A stretch of DNA of 64,000 nucleotides from Anisus vortex (lineage: Eukaryota > Mollusca > Gastropoda > Planorbidae): contig OX421509.1 of the NCBI GenBank assembly GCA_949126835.1, positions 9,302,911-9,366,910 of the forward strand, in the 5' to 3' direction. Under the pieces are notes generated by a model, which was not told the DNA's origin, made no database searches, and saw only the letters and a list, made by a program, of their open reading frames with translations. Positions 35,586 through 45,919 of the stretch are shown piece after piece; positions within the stretch are counted from its first letter, which is position 1; each line of letters opens with the position of its first letter. Made by a program: the position numbers and the translations under genes.

Positions 35586-35722
35586 AATTAAAAACTTTTT
35601 TTTCAGATCAATGGATTTTTTAAAATTTTCAAATTACATCTACTCTAGGTTTAAATTATTTCTTCCAATAAAAAAAAATAATTTCATAATATCAACGTAT
35701 TAAATATCTTTTGTTATGCCTT

Positions 35723-35803
35723 TTAACCCTTCCCGTACCGACCTACTTCTATCTATGCTGCCTACAGTTCCGCTATATACGCGCCCGGGACTGTAAGGGT
35801 TAA
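35723..35803 (+). mobile_element. 81-bp TTAA MITE, copy 4
   Basis: Nearly identical to copy 3, with CTGCCTACAG in place of CTGCCTTCAG in the core, and the same length. Confidence 0.75.
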
Positions 35804-35809
35804 TATCAG

Positions 35810-36390
35810 AAACAAGTTTTTTAAATCTAAAATACATTAATTTATACAAATAACTTTTATTCGATTCGGTAAACAACCTCCATCTAAAATATTAATTTGT
35901 TTTTAAAATCAGTTCCATTAGATGTCGAAATTGGGGGGGGGGGGGGGGGAAGGGTAAACGGGGGGCGGGGGAAAGAAAGGGCGTTTTGTGACCCTCAATC
36001 CGTCCACCTTGTCAACAACTGTCACATTTCAACGACCCCAATCACCCCCACTAAAATTCGTTAAACCGCCACCCGTATTAAGTTTGTTCTATTTTAGCCT
36101 TTTTTTTGTATTAGCTGCACTTTATGACTTGTGTATTGCACGAGATGATTACAACAAACAAGTGTTGGGCAAATATTTTCCTTTTCAAAAGTCTAGTCAA
36201 CAATCGTCATCCCCTGTCTCCGAGTCTGGAGGGTTCATAGTTCATAGGTCACACACACGAGATCTCGACGTTGCAGTCTCCCTGTCTTCAAATTCAAGTC
36301 AAAGGATGGCTTAACGCTAACAGTTAGTTGTTGGGGGTGGGTGAGGGTGAGGAGGGGGTCTGTCTCGGAATTAGCTTTGAGAGACACCCC
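35810..36390. other. no recognised feature
   Basis: Includes a long G-run (35,933-35,949). The plus-strand frame 35,988-36,314 has no domain, and no splice evidence supports it. Confidence 0.4.
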
Positions 36391-36397
36391 AATAGAG

Positions 36398-36605
36398 CAG
36401 GGAACGGCAAGCTTTTTGGTAATAGTGTGTCAAAGTGGGATTTCTAATTCATTCAGCGTGCCAGCCGCCTTAAAAGTTACCCTACTTAAGCACTCAATTT
36501 CTCGTAGAAGAGACTTAAATAGTCTACTTTGGGAGTCTTCCGTGTGCCATTGAAAATCTTTCTGCGTGCCAAGTTTGGCGCGTGTGCGCACGTTGCCGAC
36601 CCCTG
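36398..36605. mobile_element. hAT-type MITE with near-perfect target duplication
   Basis: CAGGGAACGGCAAGC at the left and CACGTTGCCGACCCCTG at the right. The flanking 8-mers CAATAGAG (36,390) and CCATAGAG (36,606) differ at one base. It belongs to the same family as 19,731 and 51,816. Confidence 0.75.
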
Positions 36606-36727
36606 CCATAGAGTACAAAATACTGCCAGGACGCGTTGCATTGTGGATAAAAGAGCCTGTCACACGTCACCCCACGGTTCTTGATTAAAGATTTCCATTG
36701 TCTCCCTTTGATTTAGCGTATTGACCA

Positions 36728-36925
36728 AAAAAAAATGGATTGTATGGCCAGCACAATGCCCAGCCGCTTTTACTTATCCCCAACTATTGTCAAGTTATCA
36801 TCAGAGATGGGAAGACTCCTCTCAAAAAAAGCGGTAACAAATCCTAGCCCATCACCAGAAGTCGAACCCATTAACCTTCGATATGCCAGTCGAGCGCGCT
36901 GTCGCTCGGACACCGCGTCTGTCCG
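36728..36925 (-). mobile_element. SINE family A, partial
   Basis: GGATTGTATGGCCAGCACAA, GCCCAGCCGCTTTTACTTAT, GAACCCATTAACCTTCG and GCCAGTCGAGCGCGCTGTCG are the complement of body, B-box area and head. Confidence 0.7.
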
Positions 36926-37090
36926 TACAGATGGCACTTCCGCAACTTTGTATCCGAGAAATAATTCCAGGGCTTGCGTCATCAAAGGAGCCGCACTCTC
37001 GTTTCATTCCCTACTCAGGAATTTCCAGCACACACAAAATTCATTTATTATTTGCACTATGCTTTTAAAAAAAATCTGAAGTGCCTAAAT

Positions 37091-39170
37091 AAGGGGTCGG
37101 CAACTTTTTGCTTATAGTGTGCCAATTTAGGATTTCTACATCATTCGGCGTGCCAACAGTGTGAAAGTCAAACTGCTCAACTATATTATTCTTAAAGGAC
37201 AATTAATTTAGTGTCGTAGCAAGACCAAGAGAAAAGGAGCGTTATAGCGAAAATCATTACAGCGTTTTATATTTAATAGCAAATAAAACTGTTTATTTTA
37301 ATTTTAATATAATCTTTTTTTTCTTATCCTTTCACAGCGAAATCACAATTTCATTAATCAACTTACACATTATTGGTGAATTTATCCACATTTGAATACC
37401 GTATAGTTATCAAGATATAATACTGTAATGGCTATAAATTCATTATAGTTTGATATCAGCATAACTGAGATATATAACTGAGATATCTTCATTTATAGCA
37501 TTTATTACATTCAAATCAACTATGTAGCCCACCAATACAGTTGAGCAGTATAGATACGTAGTAATCATACAAACTGGGTAGCTAATGTAATGTTTATAAA
37601 TGTACATATAAATTCTTTAGTCATATAATATTTATATAATTTTCAACTATCTCTTATAGTTTGACCAGTTTAAAGTTATAAATTGTAAGCCATTTATTTT
37701 TTAAAAAGGAAACAAAAAAAAAATTATGCTAGAAATATGTAAACGGGTTAATTATCTCCCTTCAATTAAATTCTCCAAATTTGATGCAATGCCACAGCGA
37801 GTTATTTAAAAAAAAAAAAGAACTAGTGTTACTTATATTTCTTTATTCAAATTCAGCATTATGCTCTTTTTTTTTCAACAGGGAATAAGATGAATTAAAA
37901 AAATTTACGTTGTATATTAACATTTTCTGCATTAATAAAGTCTATTTCATGAGTTTATTTTTTAAAGATTACTAATCACAACAATTACATAATGCTAGTA
38001 TAAAAGCCTGTTATATTAGTTATATTAATAAAACTAACAATAAAATTCAAATAATTATATTTATGCTTAATTAAGAGAGATTAGCATAAAAACTCCTTTT
38101 AATGTTTTTTAGCATGTATCAATTAATGAGCGCCTTTTCCTTGAATGTTCTTCGTTTAATGTCAGGTACATATTTAGCCACTTCTGAGTGGTCATGTTAA
38201 AGTGACTTTTTGGTATGCTTAAAACAGCTTTCATGTGCGATAAAATATGTTTACTAGTGTAAATTAAACCACAAGCTGAAAGTAGAGCGAATGCCTTGTA
38301 GTTGACAACAGATGACAACAAATGACAACAGATGACAACAGATGACAACAGGTGACAACAGATGACTGTCCTTTCAGATCATCCCGCAAATGGTCACATT
38401 TCGATGCCAATTTTTCGGACGTTTAAAATTTAAAAAATGTCAATATCAAGATCTAAATAGTTTGTAGTAAGATCAAGCAAGTCAGGCTTGATGTGGAATG
38501 GAAACCATAGTCCATGAATTTGAAATTCTTGCCTTTGTTTATAAAACTCCGCTTTGAGTGCTTCAATTTACTTCTGAAAACGCTCATCTATCTTAATTTG
38601 CCTTAAATTAGGGTAATAGTTCAATGTTTTCAAACTGATTTTACGGCAAGATATGTCCAGTTTTAATGCAAATCCATTCCAGTGATCCAAGTGCCTTGTA
38701 AATGCAAGTTCAACACACTGAAATGTGTCGCCATGCCGCCATGCCATTCAGAAACATTGGCTTCAACAGTCTGTTCTCCTCATTCAATACCGGCAATGTT
38801 GTTTTTTTCTTCAAGATACACATTAATTGCTTCCAGGCAAGGAACGAATCTATCTATCCAAGACTTTACCTATATTCCGTATGACTTTCTTCTAGAAGAG
38901 ACTTGAGAAGCTATATAATTGACTATCTTAACAATAGATTCAATCACAGATCGCAAGTCCAATGATGAGAGCTTTGTATACTAACATTCCTGAAAAACAG
39001 TCGACGTCCAGAGTGATCCCCATGTAGTTTTCTACGCAGCACCAATTAATTATACCGACACACGTTTTTTTGACTTGCATTAAAAAATCTTCTTGGAGGT
39101 CTCTCGCGTGCCACTGAAAATCGTTCTGCGTGCCAAGTTTGTCAAGCGTGCCTTAGGTTTTCGACTTCCG
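37091..39170 (-). mobile_element. decayed hAT transposon, 2.1 kb
   Basis: The left end AAGGGGTCGGCAACTTTTTG and the right end GCGTGCCTTAGGTTTTCGAC with TTCCG match the CAGGGGTCGGCAAC MITE family. Flanking 8-mers GCCTAAAT (37,083) and GCCTAAAC (39,171) differ at one base. The interior carries minus-strand remnants of a transposase. It is a plausible long relative of the short MITEs at 19,731, 36,398 and 51,816. Confidence 0.7.
38105..38895 (-). pseudogene. hAT transposase remnant
   Basis: Read on the minus strand, the segment near 38,880-38,640 gives CLEAINVYLEEKN, then VSEWHGGMATHFSVLNLHLQ and GTWITGMDLH, with in-frame stops. The pattern of an aromatic residue, a helix, then LN.(H/Q)LQG.....M resembles the region of hAT transposases of the ZBED5/GTF2IRD2 type in which LNxxLQG is conserved. 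A second open stretch at 38,109-38,348 (KAVLSIPKSHFNMTTQKW) may be part of the same protein, but I cannot place it. There are several stops and frame shifts, so the gene is dead. Confidence 0.45.
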
Positions 39171-39179
39171 GCCTAAACT

Positions 39180-39575
39180 ACGGAACAGTTTGTCTCGGAC
39201 AGAGACGGATTCTGAAACAAAAGAGTCTTTCAAGAGGTGTTTGAATACCTTAATACCTTAAGCCAACATTCGAACTGCTCGACAGAATCGTGGAGATGGC
39301 GCGCAGTGATCATGCTAAATGTGATAGCATATAGAGACGTGCAATACAAGACATGCAATGGAACACACAACTAATGCGTATGTGTGGGACAAAATATCCT
39401 CAATTGCAGTCCCTCAAGAAGTCATTATGACAACAATAAAACTACTCAAACTGACATGGCACGGTCATGTGCTGTGGCAAAATAACCTGCCAAAAACAAT
39501 CCTCTGGGACTCTAAGGCACAGTCGAAGGTGGACGTCGGAGAGGATGTCAGTGGAGTTGCTTTTTTTTAAAAAAA
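39180..39575 (+). pseudogene. LINE ORF2 C-terminal fragments
   Basis: The frame 39,358-39,570 contains YVWDKISS, LTWHGHVLWQNNLPKTILW, a decayed counterpart of the W.GH..R....(S/P)KTIL segment seen at 35,230-35,290. Just upstream, 39,174-39,262 reads KLRNSLSRTETDSETKESFK, which resembles the LWNSLP..L....S...FK end of other LINE ORFs. Both are short remnants without a catalytic core. Confidence 0.5.
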
Positions 39576-39744
39576 ACCTAATTTTTTTCATCTATTATCT
39601 AAAGACCAAAATGTTCCTCTTAGCGTGTACTTTTTATAATAAAAACTAATATAGACCTCTACTATAAATAGCTCTTGAATAGTTTCCATAAAAATCCTTA
39701 ATGAGTAAAAAACTTCAGATTAATGACATTGTGATTAATTATCA

Positions 39745-39935
39745 ATATTTATATATATATATAGATATAAATAAAGCTCTGCGTGTGTTTTCAACCAATC
39801 ACATTAGTTAATTTAAAGACACGTGACCTTATTCTCTCATATTATAGGCCTACTTTTGTGATTTCACTTCGGACATGTGTCTTCGCTAACCAAGTGGATA
39901 ACGTAACGGACTGCCATGCAGGCGACAGCTTTCTT
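39745..39935 (+). mobile_element. left part of a Helitron-like element with tRNA-like segment
   Basis: A (TA)n start, GTGTTTTCAACCAATCACATT, an ATAGGCCTAC segment and CTTCGCTAACCAAGTGGATAACG with GACTGCCATGCAGGCGACAG follow the order of parts in the element at 13,976-14,180. The B box and the 3' hairpin are missing. Confidence 0.4.
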
Positions 39936-39994
39936 CATATATCATGATCATCATATAGTTATTATAACCTGAGCAACTTATCTAGCTCCTTATA

Positions 39995-39999
39995 GGATT
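39995..39999. repeat. target-site duplication, left
   Basis: GGATT immediately before the left LTR; its partner is at 45,364-45,368. Confidence 0.9.
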
Positions 40000-40126
40000 T
40001 GTGACGAATGGAAACGAATCGGTCGTCACATAGGCCGAATTTTATAACTGCCAATGTTTATAACAAATGTATTAGCATCACAACCATGTATGGATTAGGA
40101 ATATATGTACATTATTTTGATTAAGC

Positions 40127-40161
<35 letters not shown>

Positions 40162-41196
40162 TTTAGAAATATAAATGTTGTTTGTAAATGTTAGTATATT
40201 ACCTTGTTCCCATATAGCGGGGTTTCCCGGCCAAGTAAAATGATACTATACCGCCCTTCCCCCCCCCCCCACCTTCCCGTGTCACCTTTTCCACCCGCGA
40301 CGTGGTTATCCCCCATTACCTGTTAAGATAGGAATCATCTCCCTCCAACTTTGAATGGCGTACGAATTTAACGACCAGTGTCCAGATTGCAATTAAGGGT
40401 CACATAGTCTCGTGAATATCGCGCCCTCTCGCCCCCCCCCTTTTCCACCTTCCTGGGTGACCATATATTTCCTACCTTATCTTGTCACTGTTTCAGGAAA
40501 TATAATTCCAGTTGATATCATTTTTTTCTGATCGCCAACGGTGGACATCGACATTTTTATGCATAGCTCTGGCCTTCTACAAATGGCCCATAATTGGGCG
40601 ACTTTCTAAGGCCAGGGAGATCCTTCTGTTGATCTCAAAATTTAGTACCAGATGTCAAACCATTGGTATAGTTTACACTCCCCCTCTTCATGTCCGCTAT
40701 ATAAGTTGAAACTGTTCGCTGTAAATTTAGTCCTAGCGCCAGTCTCTTAAGCAGACACACTTTCATTTTAGTTAGAAGTCAGATCTAACTCTTGTAAATA
40801 TTGTTCTACTCAGATTGTTTGATTCACCATTTTATGCCAGTTTAGTCACGAAGTTTTGCATTTTGTTGATGAATTGCCTGCATCTGCTAATAGTTCACTT
40901 TCATCATTGTATTATTACTGCTAGCCATTTTCCGCTACCATTGAATAAAGTCATACAGTTTTCTATCATAAGACAACAGCGTTGGTTACTGTTTGGTTAG
41001 AACGTGACATTGTTTGTTAGACTTAGACGTTTACGAAGCCACGTCTGAGGAAAGGTGTCAAATATAAATTTGCAAAAGTACAGTAGAGGCTGCCATCCGA
41101 CTTCAAAAGATACCTCCAGACTAACGAAGCCAAGGGTGTGAGTTGAAACCTCCACCACACGTGTAACCGAGTCGAATCCACAACTACCGGGTTACA
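40000..41196 (+). repeat. 5' LTR
   Basis: Begins with an inverted pair TGTGACGA...TCGTCACA at 40,000-40,031 that could form a hairpin. Contains a (GA)14 tract, a TATA-like CTATATAAG near 40,697 and AATAAA at 40,944-40,949, in the order expected for U3, promoter and polyadenylation signal. Short frames inside the LTR are duplicated in the 3' LTR and are not genes. Confidence 0.93.
40696..40704 (+). promoter_or_regulatory. TATA-like box in 5' LTR
   Basis: CGCTATATAAGTTGAAAC lies about 240 bases upstream of the AATAAA in the same LTR. That places a likely transcription start near 40,730; an inference from spacing. Confidence 0.5.
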
Positions 41197-41197
41197 T

Positions 41198-41229
41198 AAT
41201 TGAGGTCTCGTCCGGTGATTCGAATCTGG
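41198..41229 (+). other. primer-binding-site-like sequence
   Basis: Directly after the 5' LTR, TTGAGGTCTCGTCCGGTGAT followed by TCGAATCTGGG is complementary to a tRNA 3' half: its complement contains a TTCGAATC T-loop and CCGGACGAGACC. The CTCGTCCGG core is like the proline-tRNA primer site of many retroelements, but the usual TGG start is not exact. Confidence 0.55.
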
Positions 41230-41721
41230 GCACTATTTGAAGCGGTCCAGCTTGATTGTATTTTTGCTGGGGGCTCTTATTCACCTCTAACAGAAAAGCC
41301 ACTGTCCTGACAACCCGGTGACAACCTGTATCAACCCCTACGCAAAACACTGCCTGTCTCCTGAAGAAAGTCAACTAGACCGACCCTGCACATTTCATTG
41401 AACATTGCTTGTTACCTGAAGAGTGTCAACTGCCAACCAGACAACCCTGTAGACAACCCTTTGCCACACGTTTATCCACCTGACACCATAGATCAGCTTC
41501 AACGCCGCCGTGAGACAACACAGCTAATAGTTACCGAAGTCCACAAGACAGAATTAAAAACATTCTAACATTCTAGTGACATTAGTGAATAGTGTATAAG
41601 TGTGTGTGTGTGTTAGTGATATGGATTTCTGTAATTCAAATTAGGAAGGCTGAAGGGTAAGTGATCCTTTTACTTTTGTTATATCATTGGCAATTTAGCA
41701 TAATTTAGAAGTTAGAATATC

Positions 41722-43980
41722 ATGGCCGATATTGTAAGCATTAAACGTGTTGCTAGAGAAGAAGCTGAGGCCGCTAACCTCACTGGTAATGAGATGTTAG
41801 AATATATTAAGCAACAGGTCGCTGAGTTTAGGGAGGCAGAAAAGTTAAAAATTGAATCAGAAAAAGAAAAGTTAAAAATTGAATCAGAAAAAGAAAAGTT
41901 AAAAATTGAATCAGAAAAAGAAAAGTTAAAAATTGAATCAGAAAAAGAATTGCAAATTAGGTTGGCCCAAATTGAGGCTGAGAAAGTAATACAGTTAAGA
42001 CAGGCAGAATTAGCGGCCCCCGGTATGTGCACTCCGAATTCCCCTTCCTCTCAAACTTCAACAGAGCACTCAAATGACTCATTCACCCCCAAATACTACT
42101 CTTTCACACCTGACATTTTTGACCCGTCATTAGAGACCATTGACGTCTACCTTAATAGGTATGAACATTTAGCTGTAAACCATAATGTCCACAAAGAACT
42201 ATGGGTTAGACATTTAGTTCAGTCTCTAAGAGGCCAAGCTTATGAGGTTTACAACAAACTTCCTTCTAATGACAAAGACAGTTATGAAACATTGAAAAAT
42301 GCGCTACTGATAAAGTACGAATTGACGGCTAGATCATACAATAGGAAATTTAGAGAATCACAAATAAAAGAAGGAGAGACGTATGTTCAGTTTGCAGACA
42401 GGCTAAATTCATATTTAATCAAATGGGTAGAACTAGCATCGCATGAAAAAACATTTCAAGGACTAGCCGAGCTAGTCCTAACAGAACAATTGAGACATAA
42501 TATGTCTTATAAAATGAAAGTGTTCCTGGACGAACGTAAGGTGGGTACCTTTAACAAATTGGTAGAGTTAGCGGATCGCTACGCCACAGCTCACCAAGAG
42601 GAAAATCTGACAACCCACCCCCCACGCCCCCGCCTTGATAAACCCCAGGCAGGGCGCCCCAACGGGCCTATAGATAAGAAAAACTCACATCGCTATCCGC
42701 CCCAGCACGAAAATCAGCAAACGCTACGCCCCTACCATCAAACAAATGGAGGGAGCAATCGCCTAGAGCACTCAAACCCTTTTCCGAGTGATAGGAGAGA
42801 CCGCCCCACACAGGCCCGCGTGTCCTCCGTTGTAGTCCGAACCGACTCTGAGGAGCCGGAAAATCCAATGACACCCATTTATAATTTGGGAACCTTAGCT
42901 ACTTGCACTAATGAGTTAGAAACTCAGGTGACTTTGATTGATGAATCGAAAACCTCGCCTACCCCTGGGAGCCACAATGGCCCCAAAGAAACAGACACGG
43001 TTGAACTGAATGGGGAACCAGCAACTTGTCACTTTGATAGTGGTTGTCAATACGACTCCATTGTTTCCGCTTTGCGGATACGACCCGGCGACCTTACGGG
43101 TCAGTTTGTAAGCCTTCGAGGGCCATCCCTCTCTGCCCCCGTCCAGAATCTTCCCATTGCGCGTATTCACATAAATTCTCCTTTTGTGCGTGGCACAATA
43201 AATGCAGCGGTCATGAAAGACCTAGTTTATGATGTTATTTTGGGATGCAAGTACGTTTTTCTAGCTATCCCACAGACCCCTATGATCCTGACCCCGGTTA
43301 TCACCCAAGCCCGCCCCGAGACAGTGGACTCCACAGTAGAGCCTCCGCCCTCTCACCAAGATTTTATTAAAGCTCAGCAGGAAGACCTTTCCCTAAATTC
43401 AGTTAGAGAAAAAAACCAAACAAGCTTGCGCGATTCTAGAACAGCTTATGTTTTCTTTAAAGCAGACCTTCTCTATAGACAGCCTTGCGCTGATCAAGAT
43501 GAAAAGCCCCAGGTAATAGACATAGCCCATGACTTTCATATAGGAGCCCACCAAGAACAGACGTCGACTGTTCAAAAAGTGAAACATGACTATTACTGGC
43601 CCGGTATGTCGGGTGACAGCAAAAGATTTGTATCTTCGGGCCACCAGGGCCAAGTCATGACACAAAAACGCCTCACTCCACCTGTACCGTTAGGTGAGAT
43701 CCCAGTGGGGGATATTCCCATTAAACGGGTGTCAGTAGACCTAATAGGTCCCCTCCCCCGGTCGCGGTATAAGGACGCTTATATCCTGAGTGTAGTGTGC
43801 CAATCGACTAAATGGCCAGACAGATTACCGACCCTTCTCATTCATGGCTTCAGGCAAAATCTTAACCGCCGACTAATGCGACAGTCTCTGTCTTTGACCC
43901 CGTACATACCAGGACCCGAAAACTGCCTATCAGACTTCCTCAACCGCCACTCTATTGCAAAGAAAACGGGAGAGGACTAA
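41722..43980 (+). CDS. Gag-protease-integrase remnant polyprotein of the LTR retrotransposon (no reverse transcriptase)
   Basis: A 752-residue ORF starts 525 bp after the 5' LTR. Residues 40-76 hold four tandem KLKIESEKE units in a charged helix. Residues about 120-300 form a retrotransposon Gag core (FTPDIFDPSLETIDVYLNRY; WVRHLVQSLRGQAYEVY). A Pro/Arg-rich stretch follows without a CCHC zinc knuckle. Residues 430-515 resemble an aspartic protease, with HFDSGC at 437-442 in place of D(T/S)G(A) and later DVILGCKYV. From about 560 it enters integrase: H603 and H607 and YYWPGM at 624-629, but the cysteine pair of the HHCC finger is replaced (SSGHQGQ). DLIGPLPRSRY at 673 begins the catalytic core, which stops after about 25 residues. 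Residues 715-742 (TPYIPGPENCLSDFLNRH) are the end of an RNase H region, placed after integrase. The RT and most of RNase H are deleted. The frame is uninterrupted. Confidence 0.88.
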   Translation: MADIVSIKRVAREEAEAANLTGNEMLEYIKQQVAEFREAEKLKIESEKEKLKIESEKEKLKIESEKEKLKIESEKELQIRLAQIEAEKVIQLRQAELAAPGMCTPNSPSSQTSTEHSNDSFTPKYYSFTPDIFDPSLETIDVYLNRYEHLAVNHNVHKELWVRHLVQSLRGQAYEVYNKLPSNDKDSYETLKNALLIKYELTARSYNRKFRESQIKEGETYVQFADRLNSYLIKWVELASHEKTFQGLAELVLTEQLRHNMSYKMKVFLDERKVGTFNKLVELADRYATAHQEENLTTHPPRPRLDKPQAGRPNGPIDKKNSHRYPPQHENQQTLRPYHQTNGGSNRLEHSNPFPSDRRDRPTQARVSSVVVRTDSEEPENPMTPIYNLGTLATCTNELETQVTLIDESKTSPTPGSHNGPKETDTVELNGEPATCHFDSGCQYDSIVSALRIRPGDLTGQFVSLRGPSLSAPVQNLPIARIHINSPFVRGTINAAVMKDLVYDVILGCKYVFLAIPQTPMILTPVITQARPETVDSTVEPPPSHQDFIKAQQEDLSLNSVREKNQTSLRDSRTAYVFFKADLLYRQPCADQDEKPQVIDIAHDFHIGAHQEQTSTVQKVKHDYYWPGMSGDSKRFVSSGHQGQVMTQKRLTPPVPLGEIPVGDIPIKRVSVDLIGPLPRSRYKDAYILSVVCQSTKWPDRLPTLLIHGFRQNLNRRLMRQSLSLTPYIPGPENCLSDFLNRHSIAKKTGED

Positions 43981-44154
43981 GAAGCCCTCCTGGTTTATTG
44001 TATATATCTTCTGGCATTATCATAAATCTGTAAGTATCTCAATTTATCTCTTAGTTTTTTTGTTATAGACTTGTAACTTTTGGGGTGTATAATCTCGCGA
44101 TTGTTCTCGTAATAGCGCTTATTAACAGTTCTTATCATAGATAAGAACTTTTGT

Positions 44155-44166
44155 TGGTGGGGATAT
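44155..44166 (+). other. polypurine-tract-like sequence before 3' LTR
   Basis: TTGGTGGGGATAT abuts the 3' LTR. It is short and interrupted but in the right place to prime plus-strand DNA. Confidence 0.45.
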
Positions 44167-45363
44167 TGTGACGAATGGAAACGAATCGGTCGTCACATAG
44201 GCCGAATTTTATAACTGCCAATGTTTATAACAAATGTATTAGCATCACAACCATGTATGGATTAGGAATATATGTACATTATTTTGATTAAGCGTAAGAG
44301 AGAGAGAGAGAGAGAGAGAGAGAAAGTTTAGAAATATAAATGTTGTTTGTAAATGTTAGTATATTACCTTGTTCCCATATAGCGGGGTTTCCCGGCCAAG
44401 TAAAATGATACTATACCGCCCTTCCCCCCCCCCCCCCACCTTCCCGTGTCACCTTTTCCACCCGCGACGTGGTTATCCCCCATTACCTGTTAAGATAGGA
44501 ATCATCTCCCTCCAACTTTGAATGGCGTACGAATTTAACGACCAGTGTCCAGATTGCAATTAAGGGTCACATAGTCTCGTGAATATCGCGCCCTCTCGCC
44601 CCCCCCCTTTTCCACCTTCCTGGGTGACCATATATTTCCTACCTTATCTTGTCACTGTTTCAGGAAATATAATTCCAGTTGATATCATTTTTTTCTGATC
44701 GCCAACGGTGGACATCGACATTTTTATGCATAGCTCTGGCCTTCTACAAATGGCCCATAATTGGGCGACTTTCTAAGGCCAGGGAGATCCTTCTGTTGAT
44801 CTCAAAATTTAGTACCAGATGTCAAACCATTGGTATAGTTTACACTCCCCCTCTTCATGTCCGCTATATAAGTTGAAACTGTTCGCTGTAAATTTAGTCC
44901 TAGCGCCAGTCTCTTAAGCAGACACACTTTCATTTTAGTTAGAAGTCAGATCTAACTCTTGTAAATATTGTTCTACTCAGATTGTTTGATTCACCATTTT
45001 ATGCCAGTTTAGTCACGAAGTTTTGCATTTTGTTGATGAATTGCCTGCATCTGCTAATAGTTCACTTTCATCATTGTATTATTACTGCTAGCCATTTTCC
45101 GCTACCATTGAATAAAGTCATACAGTTTTCTATCATAAGACAACAGCGTTGGTTACTGTTTGGTTAGAACGTGACATTGTTTGTTAGACTTAGACGTTTA
45201 CGAAGCCACGTCTGAGGAAAGGTGTCAAATATAAATTTGCAAAAGTACAGTAGAGGCTGCCATCCGACTTCAAAAGATACCTCCAGACTAACGAAGCCAA
45301 GGGTGTGAGTTGAAACCTCCACCACACGTGTAACCGAGTCGAATCCACAACTACCGGGTTACA
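44167..45363 (+). repeat. 3' LTR
   Basis: Same sequence and the same 1,197-bp length as the 5' LTR. The first C-run is 14 instead of 12 and the GA run is one unit shorter; no base substitution was seen. Confidence 0.93.
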
Positions 45364-45368
45364 GGATT
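45364..45368. repeat. target-site duplication, right
   Basis: GGATT immediately after the right LTR; it matches 39,995-39,999. Confidence 0.9.
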
Positions 45369-45715
45369 CTTTATTCATTTAAACACTATTGAAAGTCCCC
45401 TCTTTAGACTTGAATCAACTTAAGTTTAACACTTTTAGTTCAAAAGACTTATTATAAAATCAACCTTCTATCTCAAGAATCCAACATGTACTAAACTTTC
45501 ACCCAATCATTCTCTCCGTTGTCAACTCTGGATCACTCATACAAATCATGCTTTTCTTACATCTTTTGCACACTTCACTAGGCTACTGTTGGTTTATTTA
45601 GGGAAAAACTTCACTCACTCATTCAACTATTTAAAATCATGTTGCAGTGAATAAAACTGAACTGTAACAGTTAGTCGATACCTTTTTTTTTAAATTTCAA
45701 TTAATATTACCCTAC

Positions 45716-45909
45716 CAGTGCCGTTGCAAGGGATTTGGGGGACGGGGGGGGGGGGTTGGCCTCTTTAGGGGCCCCTGGATTTTGACATTCGACATTATGA
45801 CATGAGAAAAAACGATTTGGACACTCCATTGGCGGCCCCCATCAAGTAGGGCCCCGGGGGGACTTTCGAATTTGGACCCCCCCCTACCCCTACCCTAGCT
45901 ACGCCACTG
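45716..45909. mobile_element. 194-bp hAT-type MITE with perfect 8-bp target duplication
   Basis: The left end CAGTGCCGTTGCAAGGG and the inverted right end CAGTGGCGTAGCTAGGG match at most positions. TACCCTAC flanks both sides (45,708-45,715 and 45,910-45,917). The interior is G/C-run-rich and non-coding. Confidence 0.85.
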
Positions 45910-45919
45910 TACCCTACTT

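Larger units (their letters stand above)
40000..45363 (+). mobile_element. LTR retrotransposon, Ty3/Gypsy type, lacking reverse transcriptase
   Basis: Two 1,197-bp direct repeats (40,000-41,196 and 44,167-45,363) begin TGTGACG and end GGTTACA. The 5-bp duplication GGATT flanks the whole element (39,995-39,999 and 45,364-45,368). The LTRs differ, as far as I compared them, only in (GA)n and C-run lengths, indicating recent insertion. The interior holds one 752-codon ORF with Gag, protease and a partial integrase but no reverse transcriptase. It must therefore have moved with enzymes supplied by another element, or lost that region in transit. Confidence 0.93.

Noticed and set aside
41722..43980. 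Host gene encoding a 752-residue protein
   Set aside because: It lies between LTRs and carries Gag, protease and integrase features, so it is a retrotransposon ORF.
40512..45167. Duplicated small frames at 40,512/44,679 and 40,815/44,982
   Set aside because: They are copies of the same LTR sequence and not a gene duplication.
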